Positions 35,904 to 46,692 are shown, counted from the stretch's first letter. The stretch: 64,000 nt of DNA from Coriobacteriia bacterium (GCA_025361335.1 JANYAK010000003.1:47341-111340); one strand, 5' to 3'. Numbers and translations are program-made. Notes: a model not told the origin generated them from the sequence alone.

Positions 35904-37979
35904 TCAGCCCTCGAGCATCGAGAGGTCCGCGAATCCGCTGAACAGTCCGACGGCGCGATTGAGCAGTGCGAGCCGGTTGTCCCGTACCTTCGGATCCGTA
36001 TCCATCACGAGCACCCCCTCGAAGAAGGAGTCCACCGGCCCGCGCAGGCCGGCAAGCACGCCCAGCGCGTCGTCGTAGTGCTCTTCGAGCACGAGCACGC
36101 GAGAGCGCCCCTCCGCCGCCTCGATCGCGTCGAACAGCGTGCGTTCCGCCTCGCCCATGATAGAGGCGTCCGGATCGGCACCCTTGGAAGCGTCGGCGAG
36201 GTTGGCGGCCCGCTTGAAGGCGACGAGCAGATCGGCTCCAGCCTCGGTCCCCCGGAAGACGGTGAGCGCCTCGCACCGCGCGAGCGCGTCGGCCGGATCG
36301 GAGAACGCTGTGGCCAGGACGGCCGACACGATGTCGTACGCGTGGCCGCGGTCCTTGAGGATGCCCTCCAAGCGACCCCGAAGGAACGCGGACACCGCGT
36401 CGCATGTCGCCCGCCTGTCGCCGACGGCCACGACGCCTTCGTATCCGTCCAGCGAAGCGCCGATCGCCTCGTCCAGGTCGATGCGCAGCCCGCCGTCGAG
36501 CACCATCGCCAGCACGCCGATCGAGCCGCGACGCAGGGCGTAGGGGTCCGCGGAGCCGGTCGGCGCCGCTCCTATCGCGAAGATGCCGCAGATGGTGTCG
36601 AGCTTGTCCGCGGCCGACACGAGCATCCCGGCCATCGTGGCGGGCAGCTCGTCGCCCGCGAACCTCGGCCGGTAGTGCTCGACGATGGCCTGCGCCACGC
36701 CCACGTCCTCGCCGCCTGCGAGCGCGTAGTAGCGCCCCATGACTCCCTGCAGCGTCGGGAACTCGACCACCGCGTGGCTCACGAGGTCCGCCTTGCACAG
36801 ATGGGCGGCCCGCATGGCCTGGGCGGCCGCGCCGGCGTCCGCCCCCGCCAGGGCCGCGAGGCGTCCCGTGAGAGCCTCCACGCGCCGCACCTTCTGCGCG
36901 AGCGTGCCCAGCTTCGCTTGGAAGACGATCGTGCTCAGGCGCTCGACCCACTCCTCCATCGGGACCTTGCGGTCCTCGGCGTAGAAGAAGGCGGCGTCCG
37001 ACAGACGGGCGCGGATGACACGCTCGTGGCCCGCGACAACGGCCTCGGTGCGGTCGGGGTCCCCGTTGTGGACGACCACGAAGGCGTTCATCAAAGCGCC
37101 TTCCGCGTCCTCGAGCGGGAAGTAGCGCTGGTGAGACTCCATGGCCGTCTCGAGGACCTCTCGTGGAACGGACAGGAAGTCCGCGTCGAACCGACCCACG
37201 CCGACGCTGGGCCATTCCACAAGGTTGATGACCTCCGCGCGTGTCTTGTCGGGCATCACCGCGCGGCCACCCGCCTTCGCGGAGGCAGCCGCGACGCCTT
37301 CGTCCACCCTTCGCGCACGCTTTTCGTGGTCGAACACGACATGGCCGTGCTCGGCCGCGGCCGCGTAGTCGGCGGCGGCCGCCAGTGAGAACGGGCCGGG
37401 CGACAGGAACCTGTGCCCCCATGTGGAGCGACCCGCCGTGAGCCCGGCGAAGCCGACCGGGACGACGTCCGAACCGAACAGCGCCAGCAGCCAGCGCACC
37501 GGGCGGATGAAGCGGGCTTCGCCGCTCCCCCACCTTTGGGACTTCGGCCAATCCAGGTCCGCGGCGAGCGATGCGAGCAGCTGAGGCAGCACGTCGGTCG
37601 CCGGCGCGGCGTCGACGTGCTTGAGCGCGTAGACGTACTCGCCGCCGCTGCCGCCGTCGCGCACGAGGTCCGTGACGGCGACGCCCTGACCGCGAGCGAA
37701 GCCCTCGGCCGCTCGCGTGGGCTCGCCGCTGTCGCCATAGGCGGCTTTGACGGACGGGCCCTTCACCCGCGAGTCCAACTCGTCCTGAAGCTCCGCCAGT
37801 CCGTCCACCACAAGGACCAGCCGGCGTGGAGAGCCGTACGCGTGGAGTTCCTCATACTGCAGCCGGTGCTCCTGAAGGCGACGGGCCGCACGCGCTCCCA
37901 ACTGCACGATCGCGTCGTAGAGGGCGGCGGAGGGGATCTCCTCGACGCCGATCTCGAACACCAGAAGGCGTCGATTCAC
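35904..37979 (-). CDS. glyS: Glycyl-tRNA synthetase beta subunit (GTG start)
   Basis: [81 protein letters not shown]. Confidence 0.96.
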   Translation of the reverse strand: MNRRLLVFEIGVEEIPSAALYDAIVQLGARAARRLQEHRLQYEELHAYGSPRRLVLVVDGLAELQDELDSRVKGPSVKAAYGDSGEPTRAAEGFARGQGVAVTDLVRDGGSGGEYVYALKHVDAAPATDVLPQLLASLAADLDWPKSQRWGSGEARFIRPVRWLLALFGSDVVPVGFAGLTAGRSTWGHRFLSPGPFSLAAAADYAAAAEHGHVVFDHEKRARRVDEGVAAASAKAGGRAVMPDKTRAEVINLVEWPSVGVGRFDADFLSVPREVLETAMESHQRYFPLEDAEGALMNAFVVVHNGDPDRTEAVVAGHERVIRARLSDAAFFYAEDRKVPMEEWVERLSTIVFQAKLGTLAQKVRRVEALTGRLAALAGADAGAAAQAMRAAHLCKADLVSHAVVEFPTLQGVMGRYYALAGGEDVGVAQAIVEHYRPRFAGDELPATMAGMLVSAADKLDTICGIFAIGAAPTGSADPYALRRGSIGVLAMVLDGGLRIDLDEAIGASLDGYEGVVAVGDRRATCDAVSAFLRGRLEGILKDRGHAYDIVSAVLATAFSDPADALARCEALTVFRGTEAGADLLVAFKRAANLADASKGADPDASIMGEAERTLFDAIEAAEGRSRVLVLEEHYDDALGVLAGLRGPVDSFFEGVLVMDTDPKVRDNRLALLNRAVGLFSGFADLSMLEG

Positions 37980-38908
37980 AGCGCACCGCCTTCCGACCGA
38001 GAGGCGGCCGCGTCGGGCCCCGTCGCGACCGGCTGCGCAGGGGCCACGATGTCCATGTACGCCTCGGCGCACCCCTTCGCGAGCGCCCGTACGCGCCCTA
38101 TGAACGCAACGCGCTCCGTCACCGCGATGGCCCCACGGGCGTCGAGCAAGTTGAACGCGTGGCTGCACTTGAGGACGTAGTCGTAGGCGGGAAGAACGAC
38201 TCCCGCCTCCAACGTCCGGCGGCATTCCGCTTCGAACGTGTCGAAAAGGCCGCGCAGCATGGACGTGTCCGCGATCTCGAAGTTGTAGGCGCTGTACTGC
38301 TGCTCGTTGCGCAGGAACACGTCGCCGTACGTGAACGTCTGGCCATCGGGACCGATCGACCACACGATATCGTAGACCGAGTCGACGCCCTGGATATACA
38401 TGGTGAGCCGCTCGAGACCGTAGGTGATCTCGGCCGGCACGGGGCGGCAATCGAAACCCCCGACCTGCTGGAAGTACGTGAACTGGGTGACCTCCATGCC
38501 ATTGAGCCAGACCTCCCAGCCCAACCCCCAGGCGCCCAGGGTCGGCGACTCCCAGTCGTCCTCGACGAGACGCATGTCGTGCTGTGCGGGCTCGATCCCG
38601 ATGGCGCGGAGGCTGCCGAAGTACAGGTCGAGCACGTCGTCCGGAGAAGGCTTCAGGATCACCTGGAACTGGTAGTAGTGCTGCAGCCGGTTGGGATTCT
38701 CGCCATAGCGTCCGTCCGTGGGCCGCCTCGACGGCTGGACGTAGGCGGTGCGCCACGAGTCGGGTCCGAGAGCCCTCAGCGTGGTCGCCGGATGGAAGGT
38801 GCCCGCCCCTACCTCGGTGTCGTACGGCTGGAGCACGACGCAGCCCTGGTCGGCCCAGTATCGGGACAGCGACAAGATGACGTCTTGGAAGGTCAGCGGG
38901 GTAGCCAT
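37976..38908 (-). CDS. glyQ: Glycyl-tRNA synthetase alpha subunit
   Basis: [84 protein letters not shown]. Confidence 0.98.
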   Translation of the reverse strand: MATPLTFQDVILSLSRYWADQGCVVLQPYDTEVGAGTFHPATTLRALGPDSWRTAYVQPSRRPTDGRYGENPNRLQHYYQFQVILKPSPDDVLDLYFGSLRAIGIEPAQHDMRLVEDDWESPTLGAWGLGWEVWLNGMEVTQFTYFQQVGGFDCRPVPAEITYGLERLTMYIQGVDSVYDIVWSIGPDGQTFTYGDVFLRNEQQYSAYNFEIADTSMLRGLFDTFEAECRRTLEAGVVLPAYDYVLKCSHAFNLLDARGAIAVTERVAFIGRVRALAKGCAEAYMDIVAPAQPVATGPDAAASRSEGGAL

Positions 38909-38984
38909 CGGCCTGTTCTCGTCCTTCGCCCGGATGCGGTGGGTTTATGGTACACCAGCGGCCGCGCCGGCCGACCGGGGCACT

Positions 38985-39482
38985 CTAGCGTCGCGGGCCC
39001 GCAGACACGTGCGCCCGCAGCAGGTCCTCGAGCGCCGTGCGCTGGTCGGCGTCGAGGTCGGCCGTGCCCAGGGCGACGAACGTCCGCGCCGTGTTGTACA
39101 GCAGGTGCACACCACGCAGGCGACGCCATCGGATGAAGGTCCCCCAGTCGGCCCGCGTGTCCCCGCGCGGGAGCGCGAAGGCCAGCCCGATGTCGTCGGC
39201 GGTCACCGCCACGGGCACGAACAGGTCGCGCGCCGAGCGACGGTGGGTGCCCCCGAACGCAAGGGCCAGCGACAGGACGGGGATCCCGGGGAGAGCCGCG
39301 AGGAACGTCCACCCGTACGAGATGAGCACCCGCGCGCCCGACACGCCCCCGACCAGCAGGAGGACGGGCCCGGCCGACATGACCGCCAGCACCACCGGGT
39401 TCGCCAGCGTCCCCGCGGCCAGCGCGAGGGTCAGGCCCGCACGGCTCAGCCGCGACTCGAACTCGACGGCCGGCACGGTCAC
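38985..39482 (-). CDS. Membrane-associated protein, unknown function
   Basis: VTVPAVEFESRLSRAGLTLALAAGTLANPVVLAVMSAGPVLLLVGG...; GTG start overlaps the recO stop. Confidence 0.6.
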   Translation of the reverse strand: MTVPAVEFESRLSRAGLTLALAAGTLANPVVLAVMSAGPVLLLVGGVSGARVLISYGWTFLAALPGIPVLSLALAFGGTHRRSARDLFVPVAVTADDIGLAFALPRGDTRADWGTFIRWRRLRGVHLLYNTARTFVALGTADLDADQRTALEDLLRAHVSAGPRR

Positions 39483-40225
39483 ATCCCCCTCATGTAGAGC
39501 TCGAGAGCCTTCAGTTTGGCGGGCACGTGCCACCCGACGTAGGCCACGACGAGGCGCAGGACGTCCTCGCACAGGTCATCGGGCACGCCGAGAGCGGGGA
39601 CGTCCGCCATGCGGGAACGCAGAAGCGCCCGCATGACGGCCAGTGAGTCCGCGGACAGGTGCCGCGCGGTCGGGTCCTGCGGCGCGCACCCGGCGCACAA
39701 CACGCCGCCGCTCCGTGGTGAGAACACCACGTCGCCCTCGGGTTCGCGGCCGCATGAGGCGCACCCCTCGAGAGTCGGCCGGTACCCATGCATGGCGAGC
39801 GCCTTGAGTAGGAACGCCGCCAGAAGGAGCCTCATGGACTCGGGCGGCGCGACCTCCATCACGTCCAGGGTGACGCACGACATCTCGAACAGCTGGGGCT
39901 CGCCTTGCCCCTCGACGCTGATCTTGTCGAGCAGGTCGGCCACCGCGCCCGCGGCGGACACGCGATCCAGGTTCCGACGGATCCTGTCGTGGCTCGCGAC
40001 CATCTGGGCCTCGGAGATGGTCTCGAGGTTCCTCCCGCTGTGCAGGAGCAGGTCCAGCACGGAAAGGGGCTCGACGCGGCCTCCGATCCGGCTTCTGGGA
40101 TTGCGAGCGCCCTTCGCGACGGCGCGCACCTGCCGACCGTCGGATGCCATCATCGTGAGGATGAAGTCGGCCTCGCCGAGCTTCGTCTTGCGCAGCACGA
40201 GGGCGCGCAGCGGATACGCGGGCAC
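39479..40225 (-). CDS. recO: DNA repair protein RecO
   Basis: LRALVLRKTKLGEADFILTMMASDGRQVRAVAKGARNPRSRIGGRVEPLSVLDLLLHSGRNLETISEAQMV; zinc motif CASCG...CAGC. Confidence 0.95.
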   Translation of the reverse strand: MPAYPLRALVLRKTKLGEADFILTMMASDGRQVRAVAKGARNPRSRIGGRVEPLSVLDLLLHSGRNLETISEAQMVASHDRIRRNLDRVSAAGAVADLLDKISVEGQGEPQLFEMSCVTLDVMEVAPPESMRLLLAAFLLKALAMHGYRPTLEGCASCGREPEGDVVFSPRSGGVLCAGCAPQDPTARHLSADSLAVMRALLRSRMADVPALGVPDDLCEDVLRLVVAYVGWHVPAKLKALELYMRGM

Positions 40226-40226
40226 G

Positions 40227-40946
40227 TCAGTAGCCGGCGCCCCCCCGCGGCGCAGTCCCCGCGGGCCCGGTCAGCGCGGCCAGTATCTCGCGTCCCGACG
40301 AGGTGCCGATGCGCGTGGCGCCGGCCTCGATCATCGCGAGAGCGGTCGCGAGGTCGCGGATACCGCCCGCCGCCTTGATCCCGGCCCCGTCACCGACCGC
40401 GGCGCGCATGAGCCGCACGTCCTCGACGCTCGCGCCGCGCGGCCCGAAGCCCGTCGACGTCTTCACGTAGTGGGCGCCCGCTGACACGGCCAGCCCGCAT
40501 GCGCGCGTGATCTGCTCGGGGGTCAGGTATCCCGTCTCGAGGATGACCTTCAAAGACGCGCGTCCCCGGGACGTGTCATGCACGGCCAGTGCCACCGAAG
40601 CGATGTCGTCGAGTACGACCGCGTCCTCATCATCCAGCAGGGCGCCGACGTTCATGACCATGTCGATCTCGGCGGCTCCCAGCTCGACGAGGCGCGCGGC
40701 CTCCGCGACCTTCGTCTCGGTCAGCGAGTACCCCAGCGGGAACCCGACGACCGCGCACACCCTCGTACGGCGCCCGGCCAGGGATTCGGCCGCCAGCGGA
40801 ACCAGGAACGGCGACACGCACAGCGTGGCGAACCCTTCGTCCCGATTCGACTCCATCCACGCCGCGGCGGCGACACGGCCGATGGTGGGCTTGAGCATCG
40901 TCTGGTCCAGCATCGCCGCCAGCGCGTCTCTATCCATCACCATCAC
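40227..40946 (-). CDS. deoC: Deoxyribose-phosphate aldolase
   Basis: VCAVVGFPLGYSLTETKVAEAARLVELGAAEIDMVMN; LKVILETGYLTPEQI; HYVKTSTGFGPRGASVEDV; IKAAGGIRDLATA. Confidence 0.96.
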   Translation of the reverse strand: MMVMDRDALAAMLDQTMLKPTIGRVAAAAWMESNRDEGFATLCVSPFLVPLAAESLAGRRTRVCAVVGFPLGYSLTETKVAEAARLVELGAAEIDMVMNVGALLDDEDAVVLDDIASVALAVHDTSRGRASLKVILETGYLTPEQITRACGLAVSAGAHYVKTSTGFGPRGASVEDVRLMRAAVGDGAGIKAAGGIRDLATALAMIEAGATRIGTSSGREILAALTGPAGTAPRGGAGY

Positions 40947-41878
40947 GACCCCTCTCCGTAGCCGAAACGCTCGATCTGCGTGGCGTCGCGGCGCCAGTCC
41001 TTCTTGACCCTCACCTGCAGATCGAGGAAGACCTTCGTGCCGAGCAGACGCTCGAGATCCGCCCGCGAGTCCGTCCCGACAGCGCGGATTCCCTCTCCGC
41101 CCGCACCGATGATGATGCCCTTCTGGGACTCCCGCTCGACGTGGATCGCCGCCACCACGGTCGTCATGCCCTTCTTCTTGTCGAGGCGGACATCCTCGAT
41201 GGACACCCCGACGGCGTGCGGGATCTCGTCCCGGGTCCGGAGAAGGACCTTCTCACGGATGAACTCGGCCAGCATGACCTCGAGCGGCTGGTCCGTGGCC
41301 ATGTCGCGAGGGAAGAAGCGAGGCCCGGTCGGCAGTAGGCGCGTCACCGTTGCGAGGAAGCCCTCGACGTTGAACCCCTCGAGAGCCGACACCACGACCT
41401 CGTCGTCGAAGTCGGCCAGCCCCCGCGCCGCGGCGAGTCGGTCCTCGATCGGCGCGGGGTGTCGCAAGTCCGCCTTCGTAAGGACGAGGACCTTGCGAGC
41501 GTGGGCCGAGGCGACGTGGCGAGCGACCCAGCGGTCGCCTTCGCCTACGGACTTCGTGGAGTCGATGACGAGACACGCCACATCGACGTCGGCCAGCGCC
41601 CGCAGGGCCGCGCGGTTGAGCTGCTCCCCCAGTGCGTCGATCGGCTTGTGCAGGCCGGGCGTGTCGACGAAGACGACCTGCGCTTCATCGGTGTCGACGA
41701 TCGCGCGCAGGCGGTGCCGGGTCGTCTGCGGCTTGTCGGACACGATGGCGACCTTCTCGCCGGCCAGAGCGTTGACGAGCGTCGACTTGCCCGCGTTCGG
41801 ACGTCCGACGAGGGCCACGAACCCGCTTCGCACCTCACCACGCGGCATGGAGCCGCGGGCCGAGCGGGGTTCACTCAT
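40943..41878 (-). CDS. era: GTPase Era
   Basis: SGFVALVGRPNAGKSTLVNALAGEKVAIVSDKPQTTRHRLRAIV; DTPGLHKP; KH domain GIIIGAGGEGIRAVGTDSRADLERLLGTKVFLDLQVRVKKDWR. Confidence 0.97.
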   Translation of the reverse strand: MSEPRSARGSMPRGEVRSGFVALVGRPNAGKSTLVNALAGEKVAIVSDKPQTTRHRLRAIVDTDEAQVVFVDTPGLHKPIDALGEQLNRAALRALADVDVACLVIDSTKSVGEGDRWVARHVASAHARKVLVLTKADLRHPAPIEDRLAAARGLADFDDEVVVSALEGFNVEGFLATVTRLLPTGPRFFPRDMATDQPLEVMLAEFIREKVLLRTRDEIPHAVGVSIEDVRLDKKKGMTTVVAAIHVERESQKGIIIGAGGEGIRAVGTDSRADLERLLGTKVFLDLQVRVKKDWRRDATQIERFGYGEGS

Positions 41879-42296
41879 CGGATGAGTGGTCCTGATCGAG
41901 ATAGCCCCGAACGAACGCCTCGGGCAGCAGCTCGCCCAGCGTCATCACCATGACCGCGTCGGTGGCGCCCCCCATGACGACCCGCAGGTCGGGATTGAAC
42001 TCCGCCAGGAACTGGCGACACGCTCCGCAGGGTACCGTCGGCGCGTCCGAGTCTCCCACGATCGCTATCGCGTCGAACCACCGCTGACCGTGCATGACCG
42101 CGTGGAGAGCCGCCGAGCGCTCTGCGCAGATCGTCGACCCGTACGCGGCGTTCTCGACATTGCAGCCCTGATAGATGTCCCCTCCGGCGAAGACCGCCGC
42201 CCCGACCCTGAAGTCGGAATAGGGCGCGTACGCCTTGTCCTTCGCCTCGCGAGCGAAGGCCAGAAGAGCCAGGTCGGCGCTGGTCGGTTCCGTCAC
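41871..42296 (-). CDS. cdd: Cytidine deaminase
   Basis: APYSDFRVGAAVFAGGDIYQGCNVENAAYGSTICAERSAALHAVM; PCGACRQFLAEF. Confidence 0.96.
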   Translation of the reverse strand: MTEPTSADLALLAFAREAKDKAYAPYSDFRVGAAVFAGGDIYQGCNVENAAYGSTICAERSAALHAVMHGQRWFDAIAIVGDSDAPTVPCGACRQFLAEFNPDLRVVMGGATDAVMVMTLGELLPEAFVRGYLDQDHSSDE

Positions 42297-43570
42297 GATG
42301 TCGCCTCCCCGTCGCTTCCCCGCGTTGCCGGCTCGATGACGATCCGCCGGACGCGATTGCCCTCCCTGTCGGCCACGGTTATGCGCAGCCCCTCGACCTC
42401 GACGGATTCGCCGACCTCGGGGATGTGCCCCGCCAGCTCGGAGACCAGGCCGCCTGCCGTGTCCGCCTCGACCTCGAACGCCGTGCCGAGCAAGTCGTTG
42501 AACTCGTCCATGGGCAGCCGCGCATCAAGGGAGTACCTACCCTCCCCCATGTCCGTGATCAGATCGACCTGGTGGTCATACTCGTCGTATATCTCGCCCA
42601 CGATCTCCTCGACCAGGTCCTCGATCGTCACGATACCGGCCGTCCCCCCGTACTCGTCTAGAACGAGCGCGATGTGGGTGCGGTGACGCATCTCGCGCAG
42701 AAGCTCCTCGACCGGCTTCGTCTCCGGGACGAACAGCGCCTCGCGCATGTGGTCCGTGACGCTCCGGCCGCACGACGCGTCCCCGACGCAGCGCAGGAGG
42801 TCCTTGGCGTAGAGCACTCCGCGCACGTCATCCAGCGTGTCGTGGAACACCGGGACCCGCGAGAACCCCGCCTCCCTGACGGTCCTGACGGCGTCCTCGA
42901 TGGTGGCCGTGTCCTCCAAAGCGACGATATCCGTTCGGGGCACCATGACCTCTCGAACGATCTTGCCCCCCAGGTCTGACACGGCGTCCCGCAACTCCTC
43001 CGACGATACCCGCCCGTCAGCCGAATCTTCGACCGCACGGGCCTCGTCCGCTTCGACCCAGGGAACCTCAGGGGCGCGCTCGTCCGAGATCAGCGAGACC
43101 ACCCAGCGCCAGGGCGCCGAGAGGACCTTGGCCAGAGGGAATGCGACCAGCCCGATGCGGGAGGCCACGGGGGCCACGGCCAGACCCGTGTCCTCGGGGT
43201 TGGCCCCCGCGAGCGCGCGGGGCAGAGCCTCACCGAACACGAACACGACTATCGCCGACAACAGAGTCGCGGCCACCGCGTGAACCCACGGGAACGTGGC
43301 GGGCCAGGCCCTCAGGGCGGCCCACATCGCGGCCGCGCTGACCGTGGCGAACGCGTTGCCGGAGACGAGCGCATGCACGGCTGAGACGCGGCCGGGCCGC
43401 TCGGCCAAGGCATCCAGTGCGCGCGCTCCACGGGCGCCTGACTCCGCGAGCCGGCGTATCCGCCCGCGACCCAGCAGGCGGACTGAGGCGTCCGCCGCGG
43501 CGGTGAAGGCCGAGCCCGCCACGGCCAGGACCGTGACGAAGGCTACGACCAGAACATCGACTGCGGTCAT
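42293..43570 (-). CDS. CNNM-type transmembrane / CBS-domain / CorC_HlyC-domain protein
   Basis: REVMVPRTDIVALEDTATIEDAVRTVREAGFSRVPVFHDTLDDVRGVLYAKDLL; LVLDEYGGTAGIVTIEDLVEEIVGEIYDEYD. Confidence 0.93.
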   Translation of the reverse strand: MTAVDVLVVAFVTVLAVAGSAFTAAADASVRLLGRGRIRRLAESGARGARALDALAERPGRVSAVHALVSGNAFATVSAAAMWAALRAWPATFPWVHAVAATLLSAIVVFVFGEALPRALAGANPEDTGLAVAPVASRIGLVAFPLAKVLSAPWRWVVSLISDERAPEVPWVEADEARAVEDSADGRVSSEELRDAVSDLGGKIVREVMVPRTDIVALEDTATIEDAVRTVREAGFSRVPVFHDTLDDVRGVLYAKDLLRCVGDASCGRSVTDHMREALFVPETKPVEELLREMRHRTHIALVLDEYGGTAGIVTIEDLVEEIVGEIYDEYDHQVDLITDMGEGRYSLDARLPMDEFNDLLGTAFEVEADTAGGLVSELAGHIPEVGESVEVEGLRITVADREGNRVRRIVIEPATRGSDGEATS

Positions 43571-44271
43571 CACCTCAAGAATACCTGAAACACGGCGGTG
43601 GTCAGCAGGAAGCCGAGAAGAGCGCCGAGCACGGTCTGCGGGATGGTGTGCGCGTTGGTCTCGACGCGGCTCTGGCCGACCAGCGCCGCGATGAACATGG
43701 CGAGGATGAAAGCCTTCGCCGACTGCGTCGCGTAGCCGACCGCGGTGGCCAGCGAGACCGCGAGCGCGGTGTGCCCCGACGGCCACCCTCCCCGCACGAA
43801 CGTGGACTCGTGGGTGAGCGCCTTGAGCACGACCACGGCGAGCGCCGTGAGCGTGACGGCGATGAGGGTCACCGTGGGCGGAGACGCGCGCACTGCGGAC
43901 AGGAGCCGCTGGGTCACCGGCGTGAGCCTGGCGAAGAAGACCACGTATCCCACCGCCGCGGCGTTCACGGAAGCGACCAGGACCGCGCCGGCCGCCACGT
44001 CCTTCGCGGTCTTGGCCATCGGGTCGAAGCTCTCGACGGCGAGGTCGACAGCCGTCTCCAATGCCGTGTTGGCCAGCTCGGTCACGATCACGAGAGCGAT
44101 GGCGAACAGCAGCGCGACGAGCTCGAGTCCGGTCACACGGAAGACCAGCGCCGCGATCAGCACGATGGCGGCCGCGAGCGCGTGCAGGCGCATGTTCCTC
44201 TGGGTGCGCAGGGCGAAGACGATGCCTTGGATGGCGAAGTCCAAGCTCCACACCAGGGAGCGACTGCGCAC
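43570..44271 (-). CDS. Undecaprenol/diacylglycerol kinase (DgkA) fused to a PAP2-family phosphatase domain
   Basis: N-term RTQRNMRLHALAAAIVLIAALV...VTELANTALETAVDLAVESFDPMAKTAKDVAAGAVLVAS; C-term WPSGHTALAVSLATAVGY...VGQSRVETNAHTIPQTVLGALLG. Confidence 0.9.
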   Translation of the reverse strand: MRSRSLVWSLDFAIQGIVFALRTQRNMRLHALAAAIVLIAALVFRVTGLELVALLFAIALVIVTELANTALETAVDLAVESFDPMAKTAKDVAAGAVLVASVNAAAVGYVVFFARLTPVTQRLLSAVRASPPTVTLIAVTLTALAVVVLKALTHESTFVRGGWPSGHTALAVSLATAVGYATQSAKAFILAMFIAALVGQSRVETNAHTIPQTVLGALLGFLLTTAVFQVFLR

Positions 44272-44283
44272 GCCAGCGACCCG

Positions 44284-44730
44284 TCAGCTCTGGTCGACCC
44301 AGGCCGCGAGCAGGAGCTGCTCGCGCGCCTGCATGGCGGCCGCGGCCTCGTCACGGTCGTGCTCGTAGCCGAGAAGGTGCAGGATGCCGTGGACGAGCAG
44401 GAGATTCAGTTCGGATTCGACCGTGGTCCCGAGTTCCGCGGCCTGCTTCTCCGCCACCTCGGGAGCGATGATGACGTCGCCGAGGGTGATGGGCTCGTCG
44501 CTGTCGGCGGCACACGGATCGTCGCACCCGAAGGACAGCACGTCGGTCGGACCCGAGATCCCGCGATACTGCTCGTTGAGGTGAGCCATCTCCTCGGTCC
44601 CGACGACGGCCACCGACAGCTCGGCCGCGTCCGGCACCTCCTCGAGGCGCAAGACGAACTCGCCGAGCCGCTCGAAGGCGTCGAGCGCCAGCGGCTCAGG
44701 ATCGCGATGGCTGGCGACTCGTACCTGCAT
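44284..44730 (-). CDS. ybeY: Endoribonuclease YbeY
   Basis: HLNEQYRGISGPTDVLSFGCDDP; LLVHGILHLLGYEHD. Confidence 0.96.
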   Translation of the reverse strand: MQVRVASHRDPEPLALDAFERLGEFVLRLEEVPDAAELSVAVVGTEEMAHLNEQYRGISGPTDVLSFGCDDPCAADSDEPITLGDVIIAPEVAEKQAAELGTTVESELNLLLVHGILHLLGYEHDRDEAAAAMQAREQLLLAAWVDQS

Positions 44731-45727
44731 CCCGCGGCCTCCTCGTCTGGACGTCCTCAGGGTACTCCACACGGGCGTGGTACACGCTGGCGAGCATCGT
44801 CGCGTACGCCTCGACCGTGCGGTCGATGTCCGATCCGCTCATCTGCGAGTCACGCAGCTGTCCGTCGGCCACCCTCGCATCAACGACCTTGCGCACCGTC
44901 GAACGCAGACGAAGGTCCGACGGGTCGTGCACCGCTCGCGCCGCGGCCTCGGCCACGTCCGCCAGCATGACCAGCGCAGATTCCCTGCTCGTCGGCAGCT
45001 CACCTTCGTAGCGGAAATCGTCTTCCGACACGTCAGCGCCGTCTCGGCGGGCCTTCGCGTAGAACACCCGCACGAGCGACGTGCCGTGGTGCTGCCGGAT
45101 GATGTCGATGACCGCCTGCGGGAGGTGGTGCTTGCGAGCGATCTCCACGCCCTCCCGGACATGGGCGATGATTATGAAGGCCGACTGCGACGGCGACGCC
45201 TTGTCGTGAGGGTTCCCCGATCCGGCCTGGTTCTCCACGAAGAAGTCGGGACGCACGGACTTGCCGATGTCGTGGTAGTACGCGCCGACCCGCGCCAACA
45301 GGCCGTTCGCCCCGATCTCGCTGGCGGCGCGCTCTGCCAAGCTACCGGTCATGATCGAATGGGAGTACGTGCCGGGGGCCGACGCCATGAGTTCCCGAAG
45401 CAGCGGCGAGCCTGGGTTCGACAGCTCGAGCAGGGCGAAATCGTTCGCCAGCCCGGAGAACCGCCCCACCAGCGGCAGGAGCACGAAGGCGATCGCGAGC
45501 GTGGCCAACGCGCCGAGGATCCCGAACAGGAGCGCGTGGACCGTCGTGGTCCGCAACCCCCCCTCCACGTCCCACACGCCGACGATGACCGCGAACAGCA
45601 CTGCGGCGGCCAGCGCGGAGCCCGCCATGAGCGCACCGATCGCGAGCGCAACGCGCTTGCCTGCCCTCGTCGCGAAGAGGCCGACGTTGGGCATGAAGCG
45701 CGTCAGCCTGTCGGCGGGCCCCTTCAT
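44696..45727 (-). CDS. PgpH-type HD domain protein lacking the extracytoplasmic 7TMR-HDED domain
   Basis: LRELMASAPGTYSHSIMTGSLAERAASEIGANGLLARVGAYYHDIGKSVRPDFFVENQAGSGNPHDKASPSQSAFIIIAHV...QHHGTSLVRVFYAKA. Confidence 0.9.
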   Translation of the reverse strand: MKGPADRLTRFMPNVGLFATRAGKRVALAIGALMAGSALAAAVLFAVIVGVWDVEGGLRTTTVHALLFGILGALATLAIAFVLLPLVGRFSGLANDFALLELSNPGSPLLRELMASAPGTYSHSIMTGSLAERAASEIGANGLLARVGAYYHDIGKSVRPDFFVENQAGSGNPHDKASPSQSAFIIIAHVREGVEIARKHHLPQAVIDIIRQHHGTSLVRVFYAKARRDGADVSEDDFRYEGELPTSRESALVMLADVAEAAARAVHDPSDLRLRSTVRKVVDARVADGQLRDSQMSGSDIDRTVEAYATMLASVYHARVEYPEDVQTRRPRDAGTSRQPSRS

Positions 45728-46692
45728 TCCGTCGGCCGAGCGGCCCGCGCCTCTTCCCACTCGTGGTAGGCCGTGACGATGTGCTGGACCAGCTTGTGCC
45801 GCACCACGTCGCGGGCACCCAGCTCGACGAAAGCGAGGTCGGCGACCCCGCCAAGGATCTCCCGCACCTGCTTGAGCCCCGAGGCTCCCGGCAGGTCGAC
45901 CTGCGTCACGTCGCCGGTGACGACGACCTTGGAGCCGAAACCCAGCCGCGTGAGGAACATCTTCATCTGCTCGGGGCTCGTGTTCTGGGCCTCATCCAGC
46001 ACGACGAACGAGTCGTTCAACGTCCGGCCGCGCATGAACGCCAACGGCGCCACCTCGATGACACCACGCTCGGTGAGCGACGTGGACTTCTCGATGTCCA
46101 TCATGTCGAACAGTGCGTCGTACAGCGGCCGCAGGTACGGGTCCACCTTGTCGTACAGCGTCCCGGGCAAGTAACCGAGGCGCTCGCCGGCCTCCACGGC
46201 CGGGCGCGTCAAGATGATCCGCCCGACCTCCTTGCGCTTCAGGGCGTCGACGGCCATGGCCATGGCGAGATAGGTCTTGCCGGTGCCTGCCGGACCGATC
46301 CCGAACGTGATGGTGTTGGTGCGGATGGCGTCGACGTAGCGCTTCTGGCCGGCGGTCTTGGGCCGGATGGTCTTGCCGCGATGCGTGATGATGACATCCG
46401 AGAAGACGCTCGCGGGGCTGCCCTCGTCGCGCTTGATCATGTCGATCGCGCGATCGATGGAATCGGGGGTGAGCGTGTCGCCGCGCTCCAGGAGCTGGAG
46501 CATCTCGGCGAACAACGCCGACACGGCCTGAGCTTCGCTGCCGTCACCCGTGATGACGATCTCGTTCCCCCGGACGCAGATGTCGGCCTCGAACTGCTCC
46601 TCGACCAGCTTGAGGAGGTGATCCCCCAGCCCGAGCAGGTCGATCATGTCGCGCTGGGCGGGCACGACGAGGCGGATCTCGGTGGTGGGCAT
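45724..46692 (-). CDS. phoH: PhoH family protein
   Basis: PKTAGQKRYVDAIRTNTITFGIGPAGTGKTYLAMAMAVDAL; ILTRPAVEAGERLGYLPG; VVLDEAQNTSPEQMKMFLTRLGFGSKVVVTGDVTQVDLP. Confidence 0.97.
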   Translation of the reverse strand: MPTTEIRLVVPAQRDMIDLLGLGDHLLKLVEEQFEADICVRGNEIVITGDGSEAQAVSALFAEMLQLLERGDTLTPDSIDRAIDMIKRDEGSPASVFSDVIITHRGKTIRPKTAGQKRYVDAIRTNTITFGIGPAGTGKTYLAMAMAVDALKRKEVGRIILTRPAVEAGERLGYLPGTLYDKVDPYLRPLYDALFDMMDIEKSTSLTERGVIEVAPLAFMRGRTLNDSFVVLDEAQNTSPEQMKMFLTRLGFGSKVVVTGDVTQVDLPGASGLKQVREILGGVADLAFVELGARDVVRHKLVQHIVTAYHEWEEARAARPTE

